Source: Peptococcaceae bacterium BICA1-7 (GTDB lineage: Bacteria > Bacillota > Desulfotomaculia > Desulfotomaculales > Desulfocucumaceae). Taken from it: 64,000 bases of DNA. The stretch's first letter is position 1. Every line of letters starts with the position of its first letter. The DNA lies in the NCBI GenBank assembly GCA_000802095.1, contig JUEB01000026.1, positions 62,001 to 126,000 on the forward strand, written 5' to 3'. Under the pieces are notes generated by a model. It was not told the DNA's origin. It was given only the letters and a program-made list of their open reading frames with translations, and did no database searches. Position numbers and translations under genes: made by a program. Below, piece after piece: positions 25,742 to 34,252 of this stretch.

Positions 25742-26368
25742 TTAAAAAATAGCGTTCACTGTCCCGGCCAGCCATATCAAAAGCTGGTATACCGGGCCTA
25801 TAAAGAATCCCAGTATTTTAGGGATTACATTGGTTACCAGAAGTAAAATAAGTATTATGAAGCCGTACTGCTCAAGCCTGTACATAAACTCCCGGCTGGC
25901 CGGTATCAGTCCGGCCAGAATCTTGGATCCGTCCAGCGGGGGAATGGGGATCAGGTTGAATATTGCCAGTATCACATTGATATATATTATATACTGGGTA
26001 ATCCTATCCAGGTAGGGTATTTTGTAAAAGAAGGCGCCCAGCAGTATTGCAGCCAGGACAGCCATAATCAAATTGGCTGCCGGCCCGGCCAGGGAAACCA
26101 GTATTACACCCCGGTCCCTGTCTCCCCTGAAATTGTAGGGATTGATGGGAACAGGCTTGGCCCAGCCAAATCCTGCTATATACAGCATAATCAGGCCCAG
26201 AATGTCTATATGGGCAATGGGGTTGGCAGTAAGCCTGCCCTGATTATAGGCTGTCCTGTCTCCAAGGCGGTATGCCGCGGCGGCGTGGGCGAATTCATGG
26301 AAAGAAAGGGCTATAATTACAGCCGGGGTCATATATAACAGCCTGGTGGGATCGAAAAAATCCAGCAT
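25742..26368 (-). CDS. Site-2 protease family metalloprotease (rhomboid-like M50)
   Basis: Intramembrane zinc protease. HEFAH at about 24-28 is the HExxH site; the second motif NLIPIPPLDGSKIL near 138-151 has the metal-binding Asp. Six hydrophobic helices in 208 aa, the compact S2P form found next to trpS, CCA transferase and scpA in many Clostridia. Its ATG follows the stop of the fusion gene without any gap. Confidence 0.92.
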   Translation of the reverse strand: MLDFFDPTRLLYMTPAVIIALSFHEFAHAAAAYRLGDRTAYNQGRLTANPIAHIDILGLIMLYIAGFGWAKPVPINPYNFRGDRDRGVILVSLAGPAANLIMAVLAAILLGAFFYKIPYLDRITQYIIYINVILAIFNLIPIPPLDGSKILAGLIPASREFMYRLEQYGFIILILLLVTNVIPKILGFFIGPVYQLLIWLAGTVNAIF

Positions 26369-29002
26369 CTACAATTCTCCCTCTGCTTTCCTGAGAAAAT
26401 CCTGTATAAATTCCCTCTCCTCTTCCTCAGAGCTGACCAGACCGTCCATTTTGGCCTTCCAGAGCCCGTTTAAAGCATCCCGGTAAACCGGCCCGGGCTT
26501 GTAGCCCAGTTTTTTGATATAATTTCCGTTTATGGAGGGCCTGCTTTCTTTTATGGTGTTAAGCACAGTTTTAAGGCGCTGTTTCAGGTGTTTTTCATCC
26601 ATCACGGTGAGCAAAAGGGGGTAGGCTTCCCTGGGAAGCTTCAGTATAACTCCTGCCAGGCCGCTTATCCTTGTCTGACTGCTGTCAGACAGAGCGGCCA
26701 TCACTTCCTTCCAGCAGCCCAGGGTGGCCATAACTTTTTCAGTCTGCCTTCTGCTTAAGCTGTATTTGGAGCAGATGCTTTCCGCCACCTCCCTGTCAGA
26801 CCAGTGCAGTATGGCGATAATGTATGGAAGCCAAGGGTCACCCTCAATGCCAAAGCCCCAGTCTTCAAGCCTGGCGATTGACTTGTGAAGACCCTTTAGA
26901 ACCGGCTGAACCTCCCAGAAGGTGACCCCGGGCAGCACCTGGGGCCAAATGTGAAGCGCATCAAGCCTGGCCAGCATTTTCCCCGCCTCTGGCTCCATCA
27001 TTATGTGGCTCAGCTCATCCCAGAGCCTGTCGTTGGAAACCTTCAGCAGCACCTGCTGCTGCACTGCATCCTTGAGAAGTTTAAGGGTCTGGGGCTCTAT
27101 GCTTATTTTATAGCGCTGCTCGAACCTGACAGCCCTGATAATCCTGGTGGGGTCCTCAATGAAGCTAAGGTTGTACAGAACTCTTACCAGGCCGTAGTGC
27201 AGGTCGTCCCGTCCCCCGAAATAATCCACCAGCTCTCCAAAATTGTCTTCGTTGAGGGACACCGCCATGGCGTTTATGGTGAAGTCCCTGCGGTACAGGT
27301 CCTGCCGGAGAGAGGAGCTTTCCACCTGAGGAAGGGCCGCCGGGTATTCATAGTATTCCACCCTGGCGGTGGCAACATCTACACTGAAGCCATCCCCAAA
27401 AACCAGCTCAGCCGTTCCAAAATTATAGTGGGCCCTAAGCTTTGCCCCTGCTCTCCGGGCCATTACCGTGGCCAGGGTGATTCCGTCACCCTCCACCACA
27501 ATGTCCACATCAATATTTTGATAGCCCAGCAAAAGGTCCCTAACTACCCCTCCGGCGGCGTATACACGGACGTCCAGCTCCCTGGAGATATTCCCGGCCT
27601 GGCGCAAAATGCCCATGACGGTGGGAGAAAGCTCCCTGACCATGATTTCGGCAATATTGTTATAAAAGCTGTACTGGGTGGACTGGCCGTTATGAACGGC
27701 ATGAAACCTACCCTCCACCTGGCCGTGCAGCGTTCTAAGCACATCGGTCCTGGAAACTATTCCAATCAGCCGGTCCCCCTCCACTACCGGAACCCTGCCG
27801 ATATCATTTTCGATCATTATCTCCCTTACCTCGGCCACCGGCATATTGGGGTGCACCGTAACGGTGTTGCTGGTCATATATCCTTTTACCGGGGCATGGC
27901 CCAGCCCGTGATTCAGGGCCTTTTCCACATCCCTCCGGGATATCACACCCTTTAGCACCAGTCCCTCCACCACCGGCATTCCCGAGTGCCCGTAGCGCAT
28001 CAGCACCTTGCTGGCCTCGGCAATGGTGGTGTCCGGAAATACTGTTTTTACAGGGTAGGACATAATATCCGAGGCCGCCATGGGGGGCTTTACCTTTTCT
28101 TTAATGGTGGTTACGAGTCTCTCGGCAAGTTCATTGACATCCCCGTTTTTAATTGTGGCCGAGGCTGCCGAGGGGTGCCCACCACCCATGAAGGGGCCCA
28201 GTATCTCAGCGGTGTTTACCTGGGGGATGTTGCTCCTTCCCACAATGTATACCCTGTCTTCCATATGCACTATGGTAAAAACAGCATCCAGCCTTTCTAT
28301 CTCAGAGATGGTATGGGTCAGCAGGGAAAGCCCGATGATAAACTCACTGGCCTTGGATCTGGCGATAAGTACCTTAACGCCGTTGATAACGTGTCTCTCG
28401 GCTGACATGAGAAGAGATTTAAGAAGCTCCTTCTGCTCCTCTGTAAGGGGCCTTCCCAAAAATTCCGAAACAACTCCCAGGTTGGCTCCCTTTTCGATAA
28501 GCCAGGCTGCCGCAGCCGCATCCCTGTGAGTGGTGCTGGTAAATAAAAGAGAGCCGGTGTCCCCGTATATGCCCAGTGCCAGTATAGTGGCCTCAAGAGG
28601 GGTTACCGGTATCCCTTCGCTTATTAATTTCTCCACCAGCAGTGTGACGGTGGCCCCCATCACCTCCACCAGCTCTACTGAGCCGTGAACGTCCCCCTCG
28701 GTCCAGGGGTGGTGGTCATATATGTGCACATCCATATCCGGCCTGCTGATGAGATCGGCCAGTTTGCCAATTCTTTTGGGGTTTTTGGTATCCACCAGAA
28801 TAACCCGGGTTACCGTCCCGAAATTAATTTGCTTAATAGCCTTGAAAGTGAATATATCTTTATGCAAGGACATGAATTCTTCCACATTCTTGGAAAGCTT
28901 ACCTGGGAAAACCATTTCGGCCCCCGGGTACAATTTCTTCGCGGCCACCATGGAGGCCAGGGCATCCAGGTCGGTGTTGGTGTGAGAAGTTATTATTTCC
29001 AT
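26369..29002 (-). CDS. DHH phosphoesterase-CBS-tRNA nucleotidyltransferase fusion
   Basis: One polypeptide of about 877 aa. Residues 1-150: DHH domain (SHTNTDLDALAS, VDTKNPKRIG, DHHPW). About 200-310: DHHA1 with GGGHPSAAS. About 318-440: two CBS domains, probable adenine-nucleotide sensors. From 480: nucleotidyltransferase head GGVVRDLLLGYQNIDVDIVVEG with the DxD carboxylates, then the RNA-binding helices. The C-terminal half should add A or CCA to tRNA 3' ends; the N-terminal half may be a nanoRNase/NrnA-like enzyme. ATG at 29000-29002 with GAGG chosen; an upstream extension runs into repeat DNA. Similar fusions exist in Peptococcaceae and Aquifex-like lineages. Confidence 0.88.
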   Translation of the reverse strand: MEIITSHTNTDLDALASMVAAKKLYPGAEMVFPGKLSKNVEEFMSLHKDIFTFKAIKQINFGTVTRVILVDTKNPKRIGKLADLISRPDMDVHIYDHHPWTEGDVHGSVELVEVMGATVTLLVEKLISEGIPVTPLEATILALGIYGDTGSLLFTSTTHRDAAAAAWLIEKGANLGVVSEFLGRPLTEEQKELLKSLLMSAERHVINGVKVLIARSKASEFIIGLSLLTHTISEIERLDAVFTIVHMEDRVYIVGRSNIPQVNTAEILGPFMGGGHPSAASATIKNGDVNELAERLVTTIKEKVKPPMAASDIMSYPVKTVFPDTTIAEASKVLMRYGHSGMPVVEGLVLKGVISRRDVEKALNHGLGHAPVKGYMTSNTVTVHPNMPVAEVREIMIENDIGRVPVVEGDRLIGIVSRTDVLRTLHGQVEGRFHAVHNGQSTQYSFYNNIAEIMVRELSPTVMGILRQAGNISRELDVRVYAAGGVVRDLLLGYQNIDVDIVVEGDGITLATVMARRAGAKLRAHYNFGTAELVFGDGFSVDVATARVEYYEYPAALPQVESSSLRQDLYRRDFTINAMAVSLNEDNFGELVDYFGGRDDLHYGLVRVLYNLSFIEDPTRIIRAVRFEQRYKISIEPQTLKLLKDAVQQQVLLKVSNDRLWDELSHIMMEPEAGKMLARLDALHIWPQVLPGVTFWEVQPVLKGLHKSIARLEDWGFGIEGDPWLPYIIAILHWSDREVAESICSKYSLSRRQTEKVMATLGCWKEVMAALSDSSQTRISGLAGVILKLPREAYPLLLTVMDEKHLKQRLKTVLNTIKESRPSINGNYIKKLGYKPGPVYRDALNGLWKAKMDGLVSSEEEEREFIQDFLRKAEGEL

Positions 29003-29037
29003 GTTATAAACCTCAGATTTTCTTATAGGTATTACCC

Positions 29038-29320
29038 TGGGTCGGGAGACGGTAGACGGGAGATTCTGCATGCTGTGCCCCGGGGTTAAAAAAATTAACG
29101 CCCTGCAGGCGTTGCTGCCTTATAAACGGATTAACTTAAGGCCGCCTAAGGCGGCCGCATCATTGATGATGAATTAGACTATGATTCAGAACTAATTAGC
29201 TTTATATAACTTATGAGAAATGCCCAGGAAATTCTCCCGTCTACTGACGGGAGGTACTACCCATAAGCGCCTCCCGTCTCCTGTCTCCCAACCTCAGGTA
29301 TTACCCTTCAGCAACTATAC
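29038..29320 (-). repeat. Gene-end repeat after the second trpB
   Basis: Minus strand: GCTGAAGGGTAATACC at the stop codon, GGTTGGGAGACAGGAGACGGGAG, GCTTATGGGTAGTACC, then inverted copies ending in GGTCGGGAGACGG at 29040. Internal short palindromes are GGCCGCC-TAA-GGCGGCC (29141-29157) and AACGCC / GGCGTT. The 29003-29314 gap holds nothing else. Confidence 0.7.
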
Positions 29321-30670
29321 CTTGGGCAGTCTTTCCAGGGCAGCTTTGAGGTCCTCCTCAGGAAGGGGGTAGTCCTCAAGCTTTCCGGCCAGATAAAGGT
29401 CATACGAAGGAAGGTCAAGGAAGCCGTGTCCGCTCATATTGAACAGAATAGTCCTGGCCTCACCGGCCTCCTTGGCTTCAAGGGCCTCATCAATGGCTGC
29501 CTGTACTGCGTGAGCAGACTCAGGGGCAGGTATCAGCCCTTCATTTCTGGCAAACAGCACGGCTCCCTGGAAAACGGATGTCTGGCCAAGGGCAATAGCC
29601 TCAACCAGGCCGTCCTTGACCAGGCGGCTAAGCAGAGGAGAGTCCCCATGATAGCGCAGGCCGCCGGCATGAATTCCGGGAGGCATGAAGGCCGCCCCCA
29701 GTGTGTACATCATTACAATGGGCGCCAGGCCGGCCACATCGCCGTAGTCGTAGTGGTACATGCCCCTGGTAAGGGTGGGGCAGGATATGGGCTCCACGGC
29801 CTTCAGGCGGACCTTTTGACCCTTGGTAATCTTGTCATGGGCAAAGGGGAAGGCTATGCCGGCAAAGTTGCTGCCCCCTCCGCAGCAGCCTATAACCACG
29901 TCAGGATAGTGTCCGGCCTTGGCCATCTGCTCCTTGGCCTCCAGCCCTATAACCGACTGATGAAGGCAGACATGGTTTAGCACACTGCCAAGCGCGTAGT
30001 TAGTGTCCTCTCTCTTGGCGGCATCCTCAACAGCCTCGCTTATGGCTATTCCCAGGCTTCCGGGTGAGTCGGGGTACTCTTCCAGCATTTTTCTGCCGGA
30101 ATCAGTGAGATTGCTGGGTGAAGGTATTACGTTTGAGCCGAAAATTTCCATTAAAGATCTTCTGTAGGGCTTCTGGTTATAGCTTACCTTAACCATATAC
30201 ACGGTGCACTCTATACCGAAGAAATTGCAGGCCTGGGACAGGGCTATTCCCCACTGTCCTGCGCCGGTTTCGGTGGCCAGCCTTTTTACTCCCTCAGCCT
30301 TATTATAGTAAGCCTGGGGAACGGCGGTGTTGAGCTTGTGGCTGCCGGCCGGACTTACTCCCTCATATTTGTAATAAATTCTGGCCGGAGTGTCCAGCGC
30401 CTTTTCCAGGCGGCGGGCCCGGTACAGTGGAGATGGCCTCCAGATTCTAAGAATATCCCTGACCTCATCGGGTATTTCAATCCATCGCTCCTGAGAGACC
30501 TCCTGCATAATAAGGCCCATGGGGAAAATTGGTTTGAGGTCATCGGGGCCTATAATTTGCTTAGTTACAGGATTAAGCGGAGGGTCAGGGAGGTTGGGCA
30601 TGTCCGCCTGAATATTGTACCAGTGGGTAGGCATTTCCTTCTCATTAAGGAGAATTTTAACGTCTCTCAT
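29315..30670 (-). CDS. TrpB2-type tryptophan synthase beta-like protein
   Basis: PLP enzyme of the TrpB2 class (451 aa), with the longer N-terminus ([13 protein letters not shown]) and lacking several TrpA-contact residues. PLP lysine in GSHKLNTA near 131; [11 protein letters not shown] is the phosphate loop. TrpB2 proteins can make tryptophan from indole or serine-like donors without TrpA. It is redundant with trpB at 8363-9556 and lies outside the trp operon, suggesting indole salvage (inference). ATG follows a purine-rich GAGAGGAG region. Confidence 0.9.
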   Translation of the reverse strand: MRDVKILLNEKEMPTHWYNIQADMPNLPDPPLNPVTKQIIGPDDLKPIFPMGLIMQEVSQERWIEIPDEVRDILRIWRPSPLYRARRLEKALDTPARIYYKYEGVSPAGSHKLNTAVPQAYYNKAEGVKRLATETGAGQWGIALSQACNFFGIECTVYMVKVSYNQKPYRRSLMEIFGSNVIPSPSNLTDSGRKMLEEYPDSPGSLGIAISEAVEDAAKREDTNYALGSVLNHVCLHQSVIGLEAKEQMAKAGHYPDVVIGCCGGGSNFAGIAFPFAHDKITKGQKVRLKAVEPISCPTLTRGMYHYDYGDVAGLAPIVMMYTLGAAFMPPGIHAGGLRYHGDSPLLSRLVKDGLVEAIALGQTSVFQGAVLFARNEGLIPAPESAHAVQAAIDEALEAKEAGEARTILFNMSGHGFLDLPSYDLYLAGKLEDYPLPEEDLKAALERLPKV

Positions 30671-30779
30671 CTCTTCTTATACTCCTCTCTTCTGGCAAGT
30701 TGTTAAATATTTCATGTGATTATTGTATATGATGCTTTTTTTTTCCGCAAGAACCATTTGCTTATACTGAATACTTTGT

Positions 30780-31072
30780 AGGTCAGGAGAGGCCAAGGAT
30801 GTATTCCCTGATGGTCGGAGGAGCCAGGGAGCATTTCCGGTTGGTCGGAGGTGACAGAGGGGTATTTCCGATTTGTAGGAGAGACCGAAGTGGCATTTCC
30901 CGGGGTCGCAGACCCGGGGCAATACTTTTAGCTTCTCCGACCAACCGGTAATGCCCCACAGCCCCTCCGTCAAATCGGTAATACCAGTTAGCTCCTCCGA
31001 CCAACAGGTATTACACAATAGCTCCTCCGACCTTAATGTCTTACCCTTAAGCATTAAGATTACCCGCAAGCA
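30780..31072 (-). repeat. Inverted array of GGTCGGAG units with central hairpin
   Basis: Four units forward (GGTCAGGAG 30781, GGTCGGAGG 30813 and 30844, a degenerate one near 30875) and four reversed (CTCCGACC at 30935, 30998, 31027; CCTCCGTC at 30965) around a hairpin CCCGGG-GTCGCAGAC-CCGGGG near 30899-30918. Units are about 30-32 nt and most carry GGTATTACC or GGTAATACC. The stop codon of the activase gene falls inside the first GCTTGCGGGTAATC motif. Confidence 0.8.
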
Positions 31073-32034
31073 ATTTGGGGGACGCTGTTGGACCACTTGC
31101 CGCACCTGTCTCCCCAGCGGGCAATTACAGCCCCGCTTTCGCTTAACTCTACAACCTCACAGAAGTTGGGACAGCCGTCACACTCAAAGCTTCTGGCCCT
31201 AAAGTCCGTTTCGGCCGCGCCAAATCCTTTAAAGGCGGTGGGCGCCCCTCTGGAAACATAATCCCTGGCCAGCATGGCCGCGCCCACTGCCCCCATCACG
31301 TCATAGTTGGGTGGGATTACAATTTCTTTTTTAAGAGCCCTCTCAAAGGCTGATCTCATTCCCAGGTTGGCAGCCACTCCCCCCTGAAAGACTACAGGCC
31401 CGGAAATATCCTTGCCCTTGCCCACATTGTTGAGGTAGTTTCTCACCAGCGCCTCGCACAGCCCGGCCAGTATATCAGGCAGGTCATGCCCCATCTGCTG
31501 CTTGTGGATCATGTCGGACTCGGCGAAAACAGCGCACCGGCCAGCAATTCTCACTGGAGAGGAGGACTTTAGTGAAAGCTCTCCAAAGTCCTCAATTTGT
31601 ACATTGAGCCTGGCTGCCTGCTGGTCCAGGAAAGAGCCTGTGCCGGCGGCGCACACGGTATTCATGGCAAAATCAGCCACTATTCCGTCCCGCAATATAA
31701 TTATTTTTGAGTCTTGCCCTCCTATCTCCAACACGGTTCTTACTCCGGGCACCAGCCTGGAGGACGCAGTGGCATGGGAGGTGATCTCATTTTTTATAAC
31801 ATCGGCTCCTGCTATAATGCCGGCCAGGTGCCTTCCGCTGCCGGTGGCCCCCACTCCCCGGATTACCGTGCGGGGCGGAACAAGGCGGCTGATCTGTTTT
31901 AAGCCTTTTTGAACAGCGGGAATGGGGCGGCCATTGGTGCGCAGGTACACAGATTCCCTTACCCTTCCCTCGTCATCCAAAAAAACAATATTGGTGCTTA
32001 CCGATCCCACATCAAGCCCTATAAATCCTATCAT
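31060..32034 (-). CDS. Acyl-CoA dehydratase activase (BadF/HgdC-type ATPase)
   Basis: ASKHA-fold ATPase that normally drives an electron into 2-hydroxyacyl-CoA dehydratase or benzoyl-CoA reductase. GLDVGSVSTN at 6-15 is the phosphate-1 loop, GGQDSKII the second, and CAAGTGSFLDQQA carries the cluster cysteine. The C-terminus adds CDGCPNFCEV and DRCGKW, further cysteines not needed in classical HgdC. Overlaps the next gene by one base. The real dehydratase subunits are not in the window. Confidence 0.87.
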   Translation of the reverse strand: MIGFIGLDVGSVSTNIVFLDDEGRVRESVYLRTNGRPIPAVQKGLKQISRLVPPRTVIRGVGATGSGRHLAGIIAGADVIKNEITSHATASSRLVPGVRTVLEIGGQDSKIIILRDGIVADFAMNTVCAAGTGSFLDQQAARLNVQIEDFGELSLKSSSPVRIAGRCAVFAESDMIHKQQMGHDLPDILAGLCEALVRNYLNNVGKGKDISGPVVFQGGVAANLGMRSAFERALKKEIVIPPNYDVMGAVGAAMLARDYVSRGAPTAFKGFGAAETDFRARSFECDGCPNFCEVVELSESGAVIARWGDRCGKWSNSVPQIACG

Positions 32035-33125
32035 TAAGCTAATTCCTCTTTTCTGGCTCCTTTTTCTGCAAGAAGATCCACGAAGGCCTCAAGCCTGGTC
32101 ATGTAGCCCGACTCCCCTGTCTGTTCATCCACAATCAGTGTCATCACAGGCATGCCGGTGTCCCGGCTGAATTGGGGCAGTACGCTCTGGGCAACTATCT
32201 CGGGCATACAGGTAAAGGGAAGAATCTGAATTATACCGTCGTAACCTTTATTATTGTAATAAGCGGCTGCCCCCAGGGTCTCCTGGCCATGCCCGCCCAC
32301 AAAGTGCCGCAGGTATGGGGCCGATAACCTTGTATAAAGGGAGCTGCTTCTCACCCCTCTGACCAGTCCCATAAAAAGATGGTCGTTAACCCACTCGCTG
32401 AGGTAAATAGACCTGTCCACCTCAACCCCCAGACGCCCTAGTTTTTTCTCCAAATCAAGATTGGAGAAGGGCTCTAAAAGTGTGTATATTTCACCCACCA
32501 GCCCAATTTTTAAAACCGGCTTCCGGTCTACCGGTATCTGTTCCATAATTTCTGAGGCCCTGGCATAGGCCTCATCAAGCTTCCCATAGACTGCCCCGGC
32601 AATAATACTTAAAGCCTCGTTAAGGGCGGTGTCTGTCTGCCCGGGCCTTCTTTCCAGGGGTCTTTTACGCATTGCTGCCATTTCCAGCATATCAACAGCC
32701 CTGGCCTTGCTGTAGCCATACTTTATCCCCCGGATAACCTCTATCCAGGGCTTATTGCCGGTTATGTACCTGATCCTGGAAAGAAGCTGGCTGATGTGCT
32801 TTTCGGGTGGCTCCATCACCACCAGCCTGTAGTTGTAGCCCAGGTCCTCCAGTATAACATGCTCCACCTGGGCGTAGTAGCCGAACCTGCACGGGCCGCA
32901 CCCTCCGGCCATTATTATGGTGTCGGCCCCCATCTCGCTTGCCTCCATGAAATTGCCCAGGTTGAGCTTTAAGGGCATGCAGGCAAACTCGGGTGAGTGC
33001 TTGGAGCCAAGGTCCAGTGTTTTTTTGGATGAAGGGGGCGGGACTACAGTTTCTATTCCGAGATATTTAAGCATTGCGTCCAGGCAAATCCAGAGATTGC
33101 CCATATGGGGGAAGGTAACCTTCAT
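32034..33125 (-). CDS. CoA protein activase-related, 2-hydroxyacyl-CoA dehydratase-like (DUF2229 group)
   Basis: 363 aa. GGCGPCRFGYYAQVE near 90-104 and SPEFACMPLKLNLGN near 47-61 have cysteines arranged as in the dehydratase/BcrB-like fold that binds a 4Fe-4S cluster; PFTCMPEIV is a third. Substrate unknown. It forms a three-gene set with the activase and the 33151-34128 gene, spaced 1 nt and 25 nt apart. Confidence 0.8.
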   Translation of the reverse strand: MKVTFPHMGNLWICLDAMLKYLGIETVVPPPSSKKTLDLGSKHSPEFACMPLKLNLGNFMEASEMGADTIIMAGGCGPCRFGYYAQVEHVILEDLGYNYRLVVMEPPEKHISQLLSRIRYITGNKPWIEVIRGIKYGYSKARAVDMLEMAAMRKRPLERRPGQTDTALNEALSIIAGAVYGKLDEAYARASEIMEQIPVDRKPVLKIGLVGEIYTLLEPFSNLDLEKKLGRLGVEVDRSIYLSEWVNDHLFMGLVRGVRSSSLYTRLSAPYLRHFVGGHGQETLGAAAYYNNKGYDGIIQILPFTCMPEIVAQSVLPQFSRDTGMPVMTLIVDEQTGESGYMTRLEAFVDLLAEKGARKEELA

Positions 33126-33150
33126 AATTAAGTCATCCTCTGCTCACTTT

Positions 33151-34128
33151 TTAGCACCGGGCAGCCTGTTCTTTAGTACCCACCATATCAAGGAAGGCCT
33201 CTACTCTGGTGACAATGCCGGCCTCACCGGTGTGCTCGTCAAGGGTCAGGTTCAGATAGGGCTTGCTCCCAATGCGGCGGGCCTTGCGCTCAATAAGCTC
33301 CCCGGTCATGGAGTCCGGGCCGCAGGCAAAGGAGGCTACATGTATTATGCCGCTTATGCCGGGGCTCTCCAGGAAGTGATAGGCCGCCCCCACCATCCGC
33401 CGTCCCAGTGTCCAGAATAATTTTTTATTAAGATGAGCTACGTGATCATTAACCTCTTTTTCAGGCACATTATCGGTGGTCAATACATTAATGCCTGCGT
33501 CTTCCAGCCTCTTTAAAAGGCCTATGTTTATAAAGCTGTCATATATGTTGTAGGGATGCCCTATTACTGCCACGGTGGTATCTTTACGGCCTGCAGGCCC
33601 GTCCTCGCTGTAACTGGAATCAATTGCCCGGTCAGGCCGCAGACCCGATTCAACCCGGGCGGTGAATCTCTTTATTGCATCTCCCGCCTTTTTGATGGCC
33701 AGGGCAATTTTGAAGGGATTGCCGCAGATTAGTGATCCTATCTCAAAAAATTGCCGGTAGAGATCACTTTCCCTTCGGTACATATTGATGTTGTTGTCAA
33801 TAACGCCGGGAAGCCCCTGGACATTCTGCCTAACCATGTCTGGAAAGCCCAGAAACTTGGGGCATATGTACTCTCTGGGGAAAACGCTGACCAGCCTGGG
33901 TATGAATATATAATCGGCCTTGTTTTTAAGGTGCTCCACATGGCCGAAGGCAACTTTTACCGGCAGGCAGGCCTCATCAACGGAAAGGCGCAGCCCATCC
34001 TGCAATATGGCCTTGTTGGTGAGGCCCGAGATAACCACCTCGGCCCCTATTCCCTCAAAGAAGGTTTTCCAGTATGGGATAAAATTATGAAAAAGTAGCG
34101 CCCTTGGAATTCCTATTTTTACTGTCAA
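33151..34128 (-). CDS. CoA activase-related protein (DUF2229 group)
   Basis: 325 aa, starting MTVKIGIPRALLFHNFIPYWKTF, the typical DUF2229 opening. SVDEACLPVKVAFGH near 50-64 and ASFACGPDSMTGE near 272-284 carry the likely cluster cysteines. It is related to the second gene of this set, so the two may form a heterodimer (inference). First gene of the unit; a hairpin at 34186-34221 lies just upstream. Confidence 0.8.
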   Translation of the reverse strand: MTVKIGIPRALLFHNFIPYWKTFFEGIGAEVVISGLTNKAILQDGLRLSVDEACLPVKVAFGHVEHLKNKADYIFIPRLVSVFPREYICPKFLGFPDMVRQNVQGLPGVIDNNINMYRRESDLYRQFFEIGSLICGNPFKIALAIKKAGDAIKRFTARVESGLRPDRAIDSSYSEDGPAGRKDTTVAVIGHPYNIYDSFINIGLLKRLEDAGINVLTTDNVPEKEVNDHVAHLNKKLFWTLGRRMVGAAYHFLESPGISGIIHVASFACGPDSMTGELIERKARRIGSKPYLNLTLDEHTGEAGIVTRVEAFLDMVGTKEQAARC

Positions 34129-34185
34129 TTTTCACCCTCCCGCAATATTATGGACAAATTAAGGGATGGTTATGCTTTCCAGGTA

Positions 34186-34221
34186 AACAAAGACTGCCTT
34201 CACCGGAAGGCAGTCTTTGTT
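34186..34221. terminator. Long perfect hairpin after spoVAF
   Basis: 15-bp stem AACAAAGACTGCCTT / AAGGCAGTCTTTGTT with a 6-nt loop, beginning 32 nt after the spoVAF stop. The T-rich segments are inside the stem arms, so it can serve either strand; the minus-strand gene needs it. Confidence 0.7.
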
Positions 34222-34252
34222 ATTAAGGGTAATACTATGCTTAAACCTTGTC

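Noticed and set aside
30640-30710. TRAP site overlapping the trpB2 ribosome site (several GAG triplets)
   Set aside because: Only about four GAG triplets with irregular spacing; a purine-rich Shine-Dalgarno explains them.
30780-31072. CRISPR array, suggested by regular ~30-nt GGTCGGAG units
   Set aside because: Units invert halfway, spacers are not unique and of equal size, and no cas gene is near.
30677-31105. 142-codon minus frame across the inverted array
   Set aside because: It is made of repeat units, and its composition is explained by the array.
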